The translations under genes were made by a program, and so were the position numbers. Shown here piece after piece: positions 45,170 through 56,219 of a stretch of 60,000 nt of DNA. Within the stretch, counting starts at the first letter, position 1. Every line of letters begins with the position of its first letter. The notes under the pieces are model-generated. The model saw only the letters and a list, made by a program, of their open reading frames with translations. It made no database searches and was not told the origin of the DNA. Source of the stretch: Adiantum capillus-veneris (lineage: Eukaryota > Streptophyta > Polypodiopsida > Polypodiales > Pteridaceae); assembly GCA_014529385.2 (NCBI GenBank), contig CM043958.1:76211169-76271168 (forward strand), in the 5' to 3' direction.

Positions 45170-45441
45170 CTTGAAGCACTAAGACAAAATAGCTGCAATC
45201 TGCAAAAACCTACAAATCTGTTGAACCTGCTATCGTGGTACCTGTAACGCTTTCTACACTCAACGAGTGTCCACAATCAAGCGTGCGTACAACCACTGTA
45301 CTTGTACAATAAATCTCTGTGCACTGCACTTTGGAGACCTATTCAGAAACTTGTACGAAAAACTTGTTCGACATCTGGTCGTGGATTGCGAACAAAGGGA
45401 TTGTGATGCTCTTGCTCTCTTAGCCTCTCTTGCCTGCACCA

Positions 45442-45454
45442 GGATCTGATACCA
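45442..45454 (-). other. Copia-1 primer-binding site, initiator tRNA-Met
   Basis: Minus strand TGGTATCAGATCC, directly next to the 5' LTR with no spacer. One base departs from the canonical TGGTATCAGAGC. Confidence 0.88.
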
Positions 45455-45771
45455 TGTAAAGAATGAGGATGCAAGAGAGCTACACAAGACAAGCACAAAG
45501 CACACAAAGATGGAAAGCTTCTTCTTCTTCTCACAGAAAAGAGAGTACAAAATGACTAAGTGCTAAAACTGAAAAATAGCACATATGTACATGCGGTCAC
45601 TAAGTGTGAACTTGCTAGAAGCGTACTAGGCTGGCACTATAAGTGTAGTCCAGCTGTAGATTCACTGGCAGAGATCCTCCGTGTCGGTCACATAACGCGC
45701 CAGTGAGTAAATGTCGTAGCCAAGACCCGTAGTGGATGCCAGCTTAAGATGTAGAGCTCGACATCTCAACA
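45455..45771 (-). repeat. Copia-1 5' LTR
   Basis: 317 bp, colinear with 40536-40848. It carries an 8-bp segment near 45557 that the other copy lacks and lacks 4 bp that the other has. Followed by the duplication CTACT (45772-45776). Confidence 0.95.
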
Positions 45772-45776
45772 CTACT

Positions 45777-46560
45777 GACTTTTCACAATCTGAAACATGC
45801 TTTAGAATACGGTTGAACCCAAAAAAACGCCAAATGACATGTGTTTCAAAGCGATCAACTTGGCACACACCCAACCCCCGACAAATCTTCCACATGCCAT
45901 AACTTGATCTCTAGAGCTTCGATCGACAATCTAGAAAGATCAGCATTTCCCCAACTCAAGAAGCTCAATCCTATCACCTCATTCTAGCTCTGGCCACATG
46001 TCCTCGCTTGCCCTATCCGTTGAGAATTCCATCTTTAGACAATTGTATCTTGCACACTATGGCTCCGTTTAAGAAGCTGTTTGGACCATCTTGGAAAGCA
46101 TCACAGGCACTACATTACAAGGAATGTTCCTTGAACTTTAGACACCTAGGCATACCATCCAAAATTAGCCTTTTTGGAGACTTTTTTGTCTAGGAAACCG
46201 CATTAAGCATACATTTCCGCTGCCCGCTTCTTGCCCAGGACCTGGTACCTTCTTTAGCCCTTTGTCGTGTAGGTGTTGGCATTGTTAGCATTGCATAGAA
46301 CACTTCATAGCTCCAACCAATTTTGGCCACACCAACGTGGTAATTTACCCTGTAGGGTGTTGTTCTCGTGAGCTCAAGGGGCTCCCTTTCAAAGCTGAAG
46401 TCAAGGAGGGTGCTAGTACCCCCCCTCCCGAGATCTCAAGGGTGCAACAAAAGTGAGAGAGAAAGGAGAGATCGGTCATGAGGAGTCCCAATCTATTCTT
46501 TTGTGTAAAGAGTTCAAAGGGTCTAATGAAATTGGAGTTTCCAAAAATGGGAGAGGCTCC
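45777..46560 (-). repeat. Tat-B (left copy) LTR-like sequence, outer part
   Basis: Non-coding. The minus strand near 46110-46060 (CTTTCCAAGATGGTCC, then CAGCTTCTTAAACGGAGC) resembles 54390-54435 (ATTTCCAAACTAGTCC, then CGGCTTGTCAAACGGAGC) in the right arm, and later parts follow the same order. It continues across Copia-1 into 40535. Confidence 0.42.
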
Positions 46561-48600
46561 CTATAAAACCAATTTTTTTAATCATTTGAGGGCATTTTGC
46601 ATAGCTAGGGACCTGTGGACATGCAACATTGCCTAGATTAACATAATGTCAGTCCAGGACACAAATGACATGATAGGTGCATGGAGGAAATCTCTTTAGC
46701 CTGTGATTAGGCTAAGACCATCCCACACATACATCACTCTAGAAGGCTAACTAAACCACAATCAAGAATCTTATTGCTCTTAACTACACCACCCAACCCA
46801 CATACACACAAATGGAGGAAACTCACCAAACCATACCAGAATCATACAAAACTTAAGGAACACCATACCCTCACTAGGATACACCTATCTCAAAGCCTGA
46901 ACTCATATCAAACAAGATTGTGTGCAGTGCCCAGTACCAAGAGTCTAAAGTTGGTAGCAACACTTTCTCCTCCAGCTCAACTACCCAACCCATAGAGGAC
47001 TACCATGGTGGAAAGACTGTCCTCGACCATTCATCTATTTTGTGGCATTAAAAATTTAGCATGCATCATGCTAGTAAAGATAGAAAAAAATCTCTTAACT
47101 TGTGTACAGACTTTTCACCATGCAGAGAAAACATATGTAGCATGGATGTCCTTTCTTGAAGGTGCCAAGGGCTTATGATATGATTTAGCAAGCTAGCCCT
47201 TCAAGGAAGTGCTTCATGGCTTTTATGCTAGAGTGATGTTTCTACCATCCTACTACATGAAGACATTTGAAAAACCAATATACATGGGATTCTTCACTTA
47301 TTGGTCCAAGATCTTTGGCCCCATCATCATCAATCTGTGGGCAAGATTTTCTAGTTATTCTGCAGTTGAGCAAAGAATAAATTCACCATGCAATTTATGT
47401 CAACTGAGGATAAATAACTCCACCTCATATACCAGCAAGGTCTCCAACAGCATGCACAAAGGACAGTGGCAAGGAAGCTCGACCTCTACTTAGCACCCTA
47501 AGTAGTTGTGTCGTGAACGACACAAGCAAGGAGTAGAGGAATGTTAGCTACTCAGCTAATAAGAGCTCAAGAAAGAGAATCAAAAGGGATGCAACTCATT
47601 TCTTAAGCCAATCAAATGTATCAAATCCCTTTGTATCACTGGAAAATCGTGTAAAGTCCTAAGCCATTGTAATATTATTTCTTGTCAATGAGTCTAAAGG
47701 GATTGAGGGCCTCCAATTTTGTAATCATATGGAGTTTCTAAGCTTTGTAATCATCCCAATTAGCTAGAAATCCATTCTTTGGACCTTGGCTAAGGTATAA
47801 AATCCACCCTTTGTAATTAAAAACCTAAGTTTCTGAATAATGAAAGTAAGCGTTTATTGTAGAAGCTCAGTGTGAGTCTACTGTTCCTTTGATTCTTTGT
47901 GTCTCTCTCGTATGGTGTTGCATTGCTATTTTGAGCATACCAACATGATCGCAAATTAAAATATCTTCCATTTAATGTAAGTTTCTGCAATGAAAGTGTG
48001 ATTTTTAGTTGTGTTGTCTACAAGCGAATTTTTCTCCCTATGCATCATACACGCACCAAAATTGATTTTTGACCTTAGGAATAGGTAGAGCACATCTAGA
48101 GGAAGCTTTAGAATGCTTCAGAGTTTGAAATTGACTGTCCTAAAATAGGTTATTTATCTTAGGAATGATTGTATCAGAGTGTCAAAAATGACATTTCAAT
48201 ACACTGGAGCGTTAAGAATACTCTACTCATGCTAGGAATAAATTTTTGTTGCATTCAAAGACTCGTAGCTATCCCAAATCATCCAAACAAGCTTGTGGTA
48301 AGGAAAGTAGCTTTTGATGCTTGACACACATTTGAGATTGAGATAGGTAGGAACCGCTAAGACTTGGGTTTCTAAGAGATTAGCTATCTCTTATAGCCTA
48401 CATGCACTAGTCGGGTCAGCTATATCCCATGGATCAACAATTTTGATGTATGTGGTTCTTGCTTTTGTAGCATTAATATGGTGAGCTTTGGCAGCCAGTC
48501 AACAAAGTGCTCCAAACTAAACCCTAGGTTTAGTGCAATCCCACCTATGAATTTCTAGATTCACTTTTAAATCCCAAGTCAAAATGAAAGAGAGAGCACT
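46561..48600. other. Unassigned spacer between the two Tat-B arms
   Basis: No supported gene; a 94-codon plus frame at 47209-47493 has no recognised domain. The part at 47640-47945 looks like the R/U5 side of an LTR: CT-rich, TGTAATCAT repeats, AATAATGAAAG, then CTGTTCCTTTGATTC. I found neither a partner nor a target duplication, so it is only a possible solo LTR. Confidence 0.35.
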
Positions 48601-48847
48601 CACAAAGCTCCAAGAAATCTAGCATTGTCGTGTCGCTTTGCGGGCATGTTATGAAAGAGGAGGATCTCCTTGCATTTTCAAGGTTCTGCCAAACTTATGA
48701 TTTAGGATAGATTCTGTTATTATGACATCAGGAGATGATTGGGATGTATGTTAGTTGTGGTTTTCAAGCTATCAAATGAGGTTGCTTCCTACGGACAGAG
48801 ATTTAGTGATGATTATTTTTAAAAAAAGGTTTCATAGGCCAACATTG
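48601..48847 (+). repeat. Tat-B (right copy) LTR-like sequence before Copia-2
   Basis: Non-coding stretch that continues after Copia-2 at 54379. The part next to the insertion (TTTCATAGGCCAACATTG) corresponds to minus-strand sequence near 46130 of the left arm. The outer boundary is unknown. Confidence 0.4.
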
Positions 48848-49039
48848 TGTTGGGGTATAAAGCCCAATGTGGTCGCCCAGGTAAGTGGGCGGGCCGCCAG
48901 GTATGTACACATATTCTTTTGTAAAAACCTAATAAGAACTCACTATGCTCTACACATTACAGTAGAGTGAGTTCACCATATCGTCGTGCTCTTCTTCTCG
49001 CACTCTCTCTCGCGTCGCACTTCCGCTCGTACTCCTTCA
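48848..49039 (+). repeat. Copia-2 5' LTR
   Basis: 192 bp, TGTTGGGGTATAAAGC ... CTCGTACTCCTTCA. GGTATAAAG may hold a TATA-like element. Nearly identical to 54182-54373. Confidence 0.96.
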
Positions 49040-49041
49040 AC

Positions 49042-49055
49042 TGGTATCAGAGCTC
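49042..49055 (+). other. Copia-2 primer-binding site, initiator tRNA-Met
   Basis: TGGTATCAGAGCTC, two bases after the LTR end; complementary to the 3' end of initiator tRNA-Met. Confidence 0.94.
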
Positions 49056-50137
49056 AGATCGAGGCTCGGGGCAGCACTGCAGGAGGCTAGAGTCACCAAC
49101 TCAGATTGGAGTGAAATTTGATAGGCGAAGACACGGCCCCAAATCTCGTGGGAAGGTCCAAAGGGCTTGGTGTTGTCAGAATTTCATTCTGAGGTCATCT
49201 CGGCCACCGTTTGGCTTCGACAAAGGTCTGCGCAGGCCATTTTCGACTACGTGGTCTCGACGGGTGCAGATCCGACTCTGCAAATTTGGGGTTTTCGGCC
49301 TACAACTGCAGATGCTGAGGATATCGACACTCCCAGAGTGTTGATTTGTGGTTGTCTACACATCGAAGGACGGCTTACAGTTCTTGGAGGCATGTCACAT
49401 ACGACACAGGCGCATCTACACACAGACTGTAGGCGACATCCACTAGTTCATCAGGTAGCTTGTGTTTGCTTCTTGATATTCCAAATTTCATCCTGACATC
49501 GTAGGTACTTCCACATGGGATGTATTGTCAGAGATGATGTATGTCTGTTGAGGGTTTGCTGGCTGTGAGTCACGCAGCAAACAACCGCCGCAGCGGTTAC
49601 AGCATACAGTGGGAAATTTGTGGATGTATGACTTTGTGGGAAGTCTATGTACTGTCAGATTTACTGCAGCCTTTGCTGAGGGTCGAGTGAGGTTTTATTG
49701 AGCTGGGGGATTCTCGAATGTTGAGATCCTTTTGGTGATACAGGTCTTGGAGCGATCCCTCGAGCACCCTTAGATAGGCAGCTAGGATGTATTGACTGTG
49801 AGTTAGACAGTTGGGATTGCATCTTTGCTTTACTGCCGTTGAGGCATTTTCACAGTCTATGCTTATAGGAAAGTGACAGGACAATGAGAGACAATACAGG
49901 TGCAGGACAGGTTTACCCGCAGCTTACAGTATCAGAGAGACAGTGTTTTTTGAGCTATTTTTTTGTCTGTTTTTGAGTACACCAGAGCCATTTTACAAAG
50001 GAGACTCTGCCAAAATTTATGGAGAATCTGAAGCTTTCTTGGTTCATTTGACAGGTTGATATTGGTTCAGAGGTCAGTTTACAGGGGAAACTCTGCCGAA
50101 TTTTTCCCAGGAAAGTAAACCACTGTGAAGCGTAGCT
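49056..50137 (+). other. Copia-2 long untranslated leader
   Basis: About 1.1 kb between primer site and gag, GC-richer than the flanks, with several out-of-frame ATGs. An open frame at 49167-49496 has no recognised domain. Near 49970-50100 ACTCTGCC occurs twice with similar surroundings, a possible short internal duplication. Confidence 0.5.
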
Positions 50138-51124
50138 ATGGCTGGATCACAAGACACTGCTCTTTACAATATCAAGAAGTTGGATGCAACCAATTTCCCT
50201 TTGTGGAAGAAGCAGATTTGGCACGTGTTGGTACAAAAGAAGCAGATAAAACCTATAAAGCTCAAGGGGATAACACCAGAAGATATGGACGAAGATAAAT
50301 GGAGCGAAATGGATGAATTAGCACTTTCTACCATTATGCTGACTTTGGCAGAAAGCGTTTACTTCAATGTAGCAAATGAGATGTCGGCTTATCAAGCATG
50401 GTTAAAGCTGAGTGATCTTCATGAGAAGCAGAGTGCAGCTTCACAAGTATACTGGCTTAAGAAGCTTGTTGACTTGAAGATGAAAGAAGGGACACCTATG
50501 TCCAATCATCTGAATGAATTCAACACAATCTATAGTCATTTGTCAGCTCAAGGTGTCAAGTTTGATGAACCTGTTAGAGCTATGTTCCTATTGATCACAT
50601 TGCCGGAAAGTTGGGACACTTTTCGCACAGCTTTGAGTAATTCTGCACCTCCAGATGGTTTGAACATAGCAGGTGTAGAAGGAAGTCTACTTACTGAAGA
50701 AACCAATAGAAAGACAATGGACAAAGGCAAAGGAACAGCCTTAGTTGTCAGGGGAAGGACCAAAGAAAAGTACAAAGGTGGAAAGAGGAATCAGCCTCGT
50801 AGCAAGTCCCGCAGTGCTAAAGGCAAGAGTGACATAGAATGCTACCATTGTGGCAAGAAGGGTCACATGAAAAGAGACTGCAGAGAATGGAAAGCAGAAA
50901 AAGGCAAAGAGAAATCTGAAGACCATGGTGAGAAGAACAAGTCCTCAATGAAGATTCAAGAAATAAATGTGACAAACACTGTTGCAGAGGATGACAGTCT
51001 AGTGTCAGGAGACATCTACTTCTTGAAGAATACAATGGACTCAGCTCTTCTTACAACATCTGCTGGAAATGCACTGAGTGACTTCATGTGTCTCCAAACA
51101 AGGAGTGGTTTACCTCTTATGTGA
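50138..51124 (+). CDS. Copia-2 Gag with zinc knuckle
   Basis: 328-codon frame. ATG at 50138 gives MAGSQDTALYNIKKLDATNF, followed by PLWKKQIWHVL; such a start is typical of copia Gag. The Gag domain covers residues ~1-180 (AYQAWLKLSDLHEKQSA, MKEGTPMSNHLNEFN, LLITLPESWDTF). A Lys/Arg-rich stretch precedes the CCHC knuckle CYHCGKKGHMKRDC (~232-245). After about residue 310 the frame should enter the protease, but the active-site segment is missing and the last ~15 codons are out of register. Gag itself looks intact. Confidence 0.92.
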   Translation: MAGSQDTALYNIKKLDATNFPLWKKQIWHVLVQKKQIKPIKLKGITPEDMDEDKWSEMDELALSTIMLTLAESVYFNVANEMSAYQAWLKLSDLHEKQSAASQVYWLKKLVDLKMKEGTPMSNHLNEFNTIYSHLSAQGVKFDEPVRAMFLLITLPESWDTFRTALSNSAPPDGLNIAGVEGSLLTEETNRKTMDKGKGTALVVRGRTKEKYKGGKRNQPRSKSRSAKGKSDIECYHCGKKGHMKRDCREWKAEKGKEKSEDHGEKNKSSMKIQEINVTNTVAEDDSLVSGDIYFLKNTMDSALLTTSAGNALSDFMCLQTRSGLPLM

Positions 51125-51810
51125 CCACTAAAGATCATGTTCAGCTAGGCAATGGGAAGACATGTGAGATCTTAGGTGTTGGAGATGTTCAATTGAAGTT
51201 TCAGAATGACTCTTCTTTCACGCTGAAGAATGTGAGACATGTTCCCACAATTACAAAGAGCTTGATCAGCACAGGTTTACTTGATGATGCTGGCTACATC
51301 ACCACTTTTGGACAGAACATGTGGAAGATATCCAAGGGTTCTATGACAGTAGCACATGGAGTAAAGTCTGGAGGACTTTACATGATTTATGTATCAAATG
51401 TCTCTAAAAATGTAATCAATGTAACCGAGCATCCGAACGTTTCTTTGTGGAATAGTCGGTTAGGACATATGTCCAAGAAGGGAATGGAAATCTTGTCTCG
51501 TTCTGGTTATTTGCGTGGCTTTTGATTTAATGATTTTGAATTCTGTGAGCATTGTCTGTATGGTAAACAAACACAGCAGCCACATAAGCATAGAAGCAGT
51601 AGAAGAGATACACAGTTGGCACTTGTTCATAGTGATTTGTGTGGACCTATGCCTAACCTATCTCTAGGGGGAGCTTCTTACTTTATGACATTTATAGATG
51701 ATTACTCGAGGAAAGTATGGGTTTACTTTCTCAAGCACAAGGATGAAGCGTTTAGTGTTTTCAAAACGTTTGTGACACGTGGAGAATCAGAGTGGCAAGA
51801 AGCTTAAATG
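51088..51810 (+). pseudogene. Copia-2 protease remnant and integrase N-half
   Basis: Resumes with HVSPNKEWFTSYV, which in copia proteases directly follows the DSGxxxH active site; that motif is absent, so a small deletion with frameshift is inferred. Next come GNGKTCEILGVGDV and NVRHVPTITKSLISTG. In integrase the zinc-binding HHCC has LWNSRLGHMS, with Asn for the first His. A TGA at 51523-51525 follows; the same frame continues with CEHCLYGKQ, VHSDLCGPM and FIDDYSRKVWVYFLK. The frame is lost near 51775, apparently by loss of two bases. Confidence 0.9.
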
Positions 51811-52417
51811 CTTGCGCACTGACAATGGTGGAGTGTATGTTTCAAATGCCTTTCAGGACTTTTGTGAGTCAAAAGGTATAAAACGTGAACTTACTGCTCC
51901 TTACAATCCTCCTCAAAATGGTGTTGCTGAGAGGATGAATAGGACCATACAAGAGAAGGTCAGAAGTATGTTGTCTAATGCACAGCTGCCAAATGGGTTT
52001 TGGGCTGAAGCTGTATCAACAGCTGTTCATCTTGTAAATAGATCTCCTAGCAAGGTTTTGCAGAAGGATTCAGTGCTAGAGATGGTATGGTCAGGCAAAA
52101 TGCCCTCATACCAGCATCTCAGAGTCTTTGGCTATGAGGCATATACTCACGTTCCAAAGGAATTTAGGAACAAACTTGAGCCAAAGAGTAGAAAGTGCAT
52201 CTTTCTAGGCTATGGTAATTCTGGTGAGATGGGGTACAGACTTTGGGATCCCGAATCCAGAAAGGTTGTCCGCAACAATGATGTTCACTTTAATGAATCC
52301 AAATATCATTCTAAACCAGAGAGGGTTGAGGAGATTAGAAGAGTTGTCTTCTAAGAAGATGGACCTGCACGTGCAAGACAAAATGTCAGGGCTCAAGAGG
52401 AGCAAGGACAAGATAGA
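51779..52417 (+). pseudogene. Copia-2 integrase core C-half
   Basis: Frame with LRTDNGGVYVSNAF (second catalytic Asp), NPPQNGVAERMNRTI (catalytic Glu), FWAEAVSTAVHLVNRSP and KCIFLGYGNSGEMGYRLWDP. A TAA at 52352-52354 stops it; the following residues and RT are in the same register, so this is a single stop between integrase and RT. Confidence 0.9.
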
Positions 52418-54025
52418 GTGGAACCACAGGTTGTGGCTGAGCCTGAGCCACCTATTGTGCGTAGACTTGGACGTGTCACGCGACCTCTTGATAGGTTTGT
52501 TCCATCTATGAACTATGTCATGTTGACTGATTGCAATGAGCCTTCATGTTACAAGGAAGCAGTGCAAATGAAGGACTCCGGGAATTGGCAATTGGCCATG
52601 CAGTCAGAGATGACAGCTCTGCATAAAAACAAGACATGGAAGCTAGTTAAATTACCACAGGGCAAAAAGGCTCTACCTTGTAAATGGGTTTACAGGTATA
52701 AGATCACCGCTCATGATAGTCAGCCAAAGTACAAAGCAAGGCTTGTTGCCAAGGGCTTTAAGCAAGAACAAGGCATTGACTTTGATGAAGTCTTCTCTCC
52801 AGTGGTCAAGATGACTACATTGAGATGCTTTCTTGCATTGGTTGCCATATTAGATTTGGTGTTGCACCAAATGGATGTCAAGACAGCGTTCTTGCATGGT
52901 GATTTAGATGTGGAAATTTACATGCAGCAGCCAGAAGGGTTTGTTGAGAAAGGCAAGGAAGATTGGGCATGCCAGTTGTTAAAGAGTCTTTATGGCTTAA
53001 AACAATCACCGAGGGCATGGTACCATAAATTCCACAAGTTTATGCTTTCTCAAGGCTACAAACGTAGTGAGTTCGATCACTGTCTATATACAAAGAAGGC
53101 TAAGGATGGTAGTTGGATGATCCTTATTTTGTATGTGGATGACATGTTGATTGTTGGCAAGCACTTGGAAGAAATTTCAGCTTTGAAGTCAAAGATGGCA
53201 AAATTGTTTGACATGAAAGACATGGATGAGGCAAGTCATATACTTGGTATGCGCATTGAGAGAGACAGATCAAAGAAGTTGATTTGGTTATCTCAAACAG
53301 AGTATATTGACAAGGTTTTGCAACATTTCAATATGGAGAAGGGAAAGGCACTGAGTGTTCCATTGCCACCATATGTGAAACTTAGCAAACAAGATTGTCC
53401 TGTGTCTGAGGAAGAACAGGCTGAAATGGATAAGATTCCATATGCGTCTGCAGTGTGTAGTTTGATGTATGAAATGATTGCTACTCGCCCACACATTGCA
53501 TTTGCAGTGGGAGTAGTAAGTAGATACATGTCAAACCCAGGCAAGAAACATTGGGAGGCAGTGAAAGGAATATTGAGATACCTGAAAGCTACAAAGAGTA
53601 TGCGTATATGCTATGGGAGTCAAGAGCTAAGTGTAAAGGGTTTTACAGACTCAGATTATGCAGGTGACTTAGACAACCGAAGGTCTACGTCAGGGTATGT
53701 CTTTACATTGGCTGGTGGAGACGTATCATGGCGTTCTAGATTACAAGATTGTGTTACTCAGTCTACTACAGAGGCTGAATATGTTGCAGCATCAGAGGCA
53801 TGCAAAGAATCAATTTGGCTTAATCGACTAGTAACAGATTTGGGAATCAAAGAAGAGATGCATGTGTTATATTGTGATAGTCAAAGTGCTATACAATTGG
53901 CTCGCAATCCAGTTTATCACTCAAAGACAAAGCATGTGGATGTGAAGTATCATTTCATCAGGGAAATGCTCGAAGATAAGCAACTTCAGCTTGTCAAAGT
54001 TCACACCACAAGAAAATCCTGTTGA
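52418..54025 (+). CDS. Copia-2 reverse transcriptase and RNase H
   Basis: 535-codon frame. Linker, then RT with CKWVYRYKITAHDSQPKYKA, LVAKGFKQEQGIDFDEVFSP, MDVKTAFLHGDLDVEIYMQQ, SLYGLKQSPRAWY and LYVDDMLIVGK (catalytic Asp pair intact). RNase H keeps its acidic residues in FTDSDYAGD, QSTTEAEY, YCDSQSA and KHVDVKYHFIRE. The last codons are altered by one extra A near 54013; the original frame would continue through LLTKGLP to a stop just before the polypurine tract. RT and RNase H motifs look undamaged. Confidence 0.93.
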   Translation: MEPQVVAEPEPPIVRRLGRVTRPLDRFVPSMNYVMLTDCNEPSCYKEAVQMKDSGNWQLAMQSEMTALHKNKTWKLVKLPQGKKALPCKWVYRYKITAHDSQPKYKARLVAKGFKQEQGIDFDEVFSPVVKMTTLRCFLALVAILDLVLHQMDVKTAFLHGDLDVEIYMQQPEGFVEKGKEDWACQLLKSLYGLKQSPRAWYHKFHKFMLSQGYKRSEFDHCLYTKKAKDGSWMILILYVDDMLIVGKHLEEISALKSKMAKLFDMKDMDEASHILGMRIERDRSKKLIWLSQTEYIDKVLQHFNMEKGKALSVPLPPYVKLSKQDCPVSEEEQAEMDKIPYASAVCSLMYEMIATRPHIAFAVGVVSRYMSNPGKKHWEAVKGILRYLKATKSMRICYGSQELSVKGFTDSDYAGDLDNRRSTSGYVFTLAGGDVSWRSRLQDCVTQSTTEAEYVAASEACKESIWLNRLVTDLGIKEEMHVLYCDSQSAIQLARNPVYHSKTKHVDVKYHFIREMLEDKQLQLVKVHTTRKSC

Positions 54026-54181
54026 TCTACTTACAAAAGGACTTCCCTCAGAGAGCTTTGCGCATTTTCGCAAGCAGTTAGGTGTAGGGTAGTACATCAC
54101 TTCTCTACATTTCTTGTATATTAGCTTGTATAGTAGCTTCTCTCACACTTAAAGTACCACATTGGACTTTAAGTGGGAGGT

Positions 54182-54373
54182 TGTTGGGGTATAAAGCCCA
54201 ATGTGGTCGCCCAGGTAAGTGGGCGGGCCGCCAGGTATGTACACATATTCTTTTGCAAAAACCTAATAAGAACTCACTATGCTCTACACATTACAGTAGA
54301 GTGAGTTCACCATATCGTCGTGCTCTTCTTCTCGCACTCTCTCTCGCCTCGCACTTCCGCTCGTACTCCTTCA
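54182..54373 (+). repeat. Copia-2 3' LTR
   Basis: 192 bp, preceded by the purine tract AAGTGGGAGGT (54171-54181) and followed by CATTG. Confidence 0.96.
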
Positions 54374-54527
54374 CATTGTAGTTCTTGAAGTGATTTCCAA
54401 ACTAGTCCAGACGGCTTGTCAAACGGAGCTCTGTGAGAAATTTATTACAGTTTGAAGTTGGAAGTGGTTGCAAATCAGAGACAAACAAGGCAGATGGGAA
54501 CAACCTTTTAGCCGATAGAAGTATAGA

Positions 54528-54672
54528 GCTTGTTTTATAGAGCTTGTCAATCTTTTCAGATCATCAATTGCAGTTGCAAATGCCAAGATTGAAGTTTAAA
54601 GCTTGTTTTATGGAGCTTGTCAGTCTTTTCAGATTGTCAATAGGAGTCACAGATGCCAAGATACAAGGGTTT
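54528..54672. repeat. 73-bp tandem duplication
   Basis: GCTTGTTTTATAG at 54528 and GCTTGTTTTATGG at 54601, each followed by AGCTTGTCA(A/G)TCTTTTC and ATGCCAAGAT. The two units are clearly related with scattered differences. Confidence 0.8.
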
Positions 54673-55192
54673 GAAGTTTTTCTAGGGGCCGGGTGTGCAC
54701 CCCACTTGACCACATAAAAAATCATTCCATCTTGTGTTTTTTGGGCTCAATAGGGTTTTAGAAGGTGGTGCACTTCATACGGAGTTGACAAGAGTTCACG
54801 ATTTGTCAATCAGACTCACGGGCAGCAAGATAGAGTGAGTCAAAGCTTAGGGCCAATGACGAGAAAATCGGTGCAGGTGTTTTTTCCTTATTTTCATATG
54901 CTTTGTTCAAGGTCATGGGGAAGCCAATATCTGGAAAGAGCCTTGGAGTTCAGAGCTGACACAATGAAGTTTTGAATGGGTTTTGAGGCTCATCCATCAT
55001 ATGTGGGAGCAGTAACTATTGGAGCTCTAAAGAGCATAGGAAAGTTTGAGTCTAATGGTATTTTTAGTTCACAAAAAAGGGGCCAAGTCCCTAGAGTACT
55101 GTCATGTGGCCATGCTAATAACCCACATGCAATGAGTTCCAGCTGAAATGCAAGGTACTTGACCTAAAGCATGCCCTCTTTGTGGTGTGCAT

Positions 55193-55308
<116 letters not shown>

Positions 55309-55355
55309 CAATGCATGGCCATGGTGTGAGTGTGAGAGGCGTTGTGCATGCAAAG

Positions 55356-55357
<2 letters not shown>

Positions 55358-55389
<32 letters not shown>
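55358..55389. repeat. (AC)16 microsatellite
   Basis: Uninterrupted AC run, 50 bp after the long AG tract. Confidence 0.97.
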
Positions 55390-55392
<3 letters not shown>

Positions 55393-55443
55393 AGACTCGC
55401 TAGTGGAAGAGGTAGGGATTATGTAAGACATGGAGGAGAGGGC

Positions 55444-55447
<4 letters not shown>

Positions 55448-55492
<45 letters not shown>
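55448..55492. repeat. (GA)n microsatellite
   Basis: About 45 bp of uninterrupted GA, the third simple repeat within 300 bp. Confidence 0.97.
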
Positions 55493-55495
<3 letters not shown>

Positions 55496-56219
55496 ATGGG
55501 CCTCAAATACGGGAAAAAGGTAACTCCAAAGATGTTGAGGGGCTCCATGGAAACTCCAAATCCACCCAAGAAGGTCAAAGGGCCACTTAAGGGAGTTTAG
55601 AGCAAGAACAAGGGCAGTCCAAAGGTGGTTAAGAGGGTCGTTAAAGTTCATCACAAGAGACAATTTCCAAAGGGTTCAAAGATGGTTAAAATAGAGAGAT
55701 AATGATAAATGAGAATTCAAAAAACTATAAGGGGGCACAAGCGACATCACTAGTGCCCCCTCCCCCCCCAAGCTCACAAACTAGGGAGCCCCGATCCGAT
55801 AAATACCCAAAGATAGTCCATTTTGGGGGTTCTTTTCTATTAATTTTGTTCTTTTAGAGCAGTTTGTGAGTATCAAGGGAGGTTTGAAAGAGCGTCAAGA
55901 GCACAAAAGGACTGGACGATGATTTAAGTTTTGGGAGATTTCTAATCAGAGGGTTGCAATTCAAAGGGCATACCGAAGTGGCATATGCAACAGGGCGTAT
56001 TCAACAAAATTTAAAAAGAGTAATTGGAAATCTAAAGCTATATCGCATCTCAATTGACAACATTTCTTGTGACTCAATTCTATGTTCCTTACCACCTTAT
56101 GAGTTTATAGCGTTCTTATTTGCTGTCTTTCCTCTTAAAATCTCTTTACATTGAGGAGAGAGATTAGAGAGAGAGAGTAATAAATATGACTTAATTGAAA
56201 TATACTCAAATTTAATGGC

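Larger units (their letters stand above)
40536..45771 (-). mobile_element. Copia-1: complete Ty1/copia retrotransposon
   Basis: LTRs at 40536-40848 and 45455-45771, flanked by CTACT at 40531-40535 and 45772-45776. The primer site abuts the right LTR and a purine tract abuts the left, so the element is on the minus strand. Domain order gag, protease, integrase, RT, RNase H is that of copia. LTRs show about 10 substitutions and two indels, near 3 percent. The coding frame has five in-frame TAG stops and one frameshift. It sits in LTR-like sequence of the left Tat-B copy. Confidence 0.95.
48848..54373 (+). mobile_element. Copia-2: complete, young Ty1/copia retrotransposon
   Basis: LTRs 48848-49039 and 54182-54373 (192 bp each) differ at two positions (T/C near 48922, G/C near 49013). 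The 5-bp duplication CATTG lies at 48843-48847 and 54374-54378. Primer site, gag, integrase, RT, RNase H and polypurine tract are in copia order. Despite the young LTRs the coding region has lost the protease active site and carries two stops and further frameshifts. Gag and pol motifs resemble the TNT1/Tork group (inference). Confidence 0.96.

Noticed and set aside
47209-47493. 94-codon plus frame
   Set aside because: No domain and no neighbouring element to explain it.
49167-49496. 109-codon frame in the Copia-2 leader
   Set aside because: No domain, not conserved in Copia-1, and out of frame with gag.
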